From contig DKKR01000087.1 of the NCBI GenBank assembly GCA_002455375.1, positions 36,437 through 43,427 of the forward strand: DNA of 6,991 bases, in the 5' to 3' direction. The position numbers and the translations under genes were made by a program. The notes beneath the pieces are model-generated. The model saw only the letters and a program-made list of their open reading frames with translations, was not told the origin of the DNA and made no database searches. The DNA comes from Bacteroidetes bacterium UBA6661 (lineage in GTDB: Bacteria > Bacteroidota > Bacteroidia > AKYH767-A > OLB10). The stretch's first letter is position 1; each line of letters starts with the position of its first letter. Below, piece by piece: positions 6,990 to 6,991 of this stretch.

Positions 6990-6991
6990 CT

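Noticed and set aside
6939..6991. A second, translationally coupled gene starting at the ATG overlapping the stop codon
   Set aside because: Only 17 codons are visible and they lie almost wholly within a perfect inverted repeat with a T run. The signal-peptide look follows from A-rich then T-rich hairpin arms. Kept as a finding because the sequence beyond the window could decide it.
1..6991. CRISPR array, tRNA, rRNA, insertion sequence or promoter
   Set aside because: No regularly spaced repeats, no cloverleaf or rRNA-like segments and no transposase or terminal inverted repeats were seen. Nearly all the window is coding, leaving no room for an intergenic promoter apart from the 49 bases taken by the terminator.

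Overview
The window is almost entirely one forward-strand reading frame, open from base 1 to a TGA at 6940-6942 (2313 residues in view). Its true start lies upstream of the window. It ends in a type A sorting domain of the type IX secretion system (T9SS). That system is known only from the Bacteroidota (Bacteroidetes), so the source is very probably a member of that phylum, and most likely a gliding or environmental lineage where very large cell-surface proteins are common. I cannot name a genus.

Layout of the protein, in window residues: 1-1320 is a long, Cys-, Thr- and Asp-rich, beta-predicted extracellular region with several CxxC pairs and one DxDxDxxxD calcium-loop-like motif. About 1324-1424 is a DUF11-like (conserved repeat, Ig-like) domain. 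About 1445-1980 is a right-handed parallel beta-helix module with a Met-Trp-Arg-Gly-Ile entry motif and a Gly-Asn-Arg-Trp exit motif. About 1989-2216 is an acidic, mostly helical segment that I cannot assign to a named family. About 2232-2313 is the T9SS sorting tail. The likely route is Sec export, passage through the outer membrane by T9SS, removal of the tail, and attachment to the cell surface or release. An adhesin or surface-matrix role is inference; no catalytic motif was seen.

Only 49 bases follow the stop codon. Most of them form a near-perfect inverted repeat (21-base arms around one central base) followed by a T run, which reads as an intrinsic terminator. An ATG overlapping the stop opens a short frame that looks like a signal peptide, but its codons are the terminator hairpin, so I do not call it a gene. 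No RNA genes, mobile elements, CRISPR arrays or minus-strand genes are supported. The window looks like an ordinary, if very large, Bacteroidota surface-protein gene. The least explained parts are the helical domain before the tail and the Cys-rich N-terminal region.
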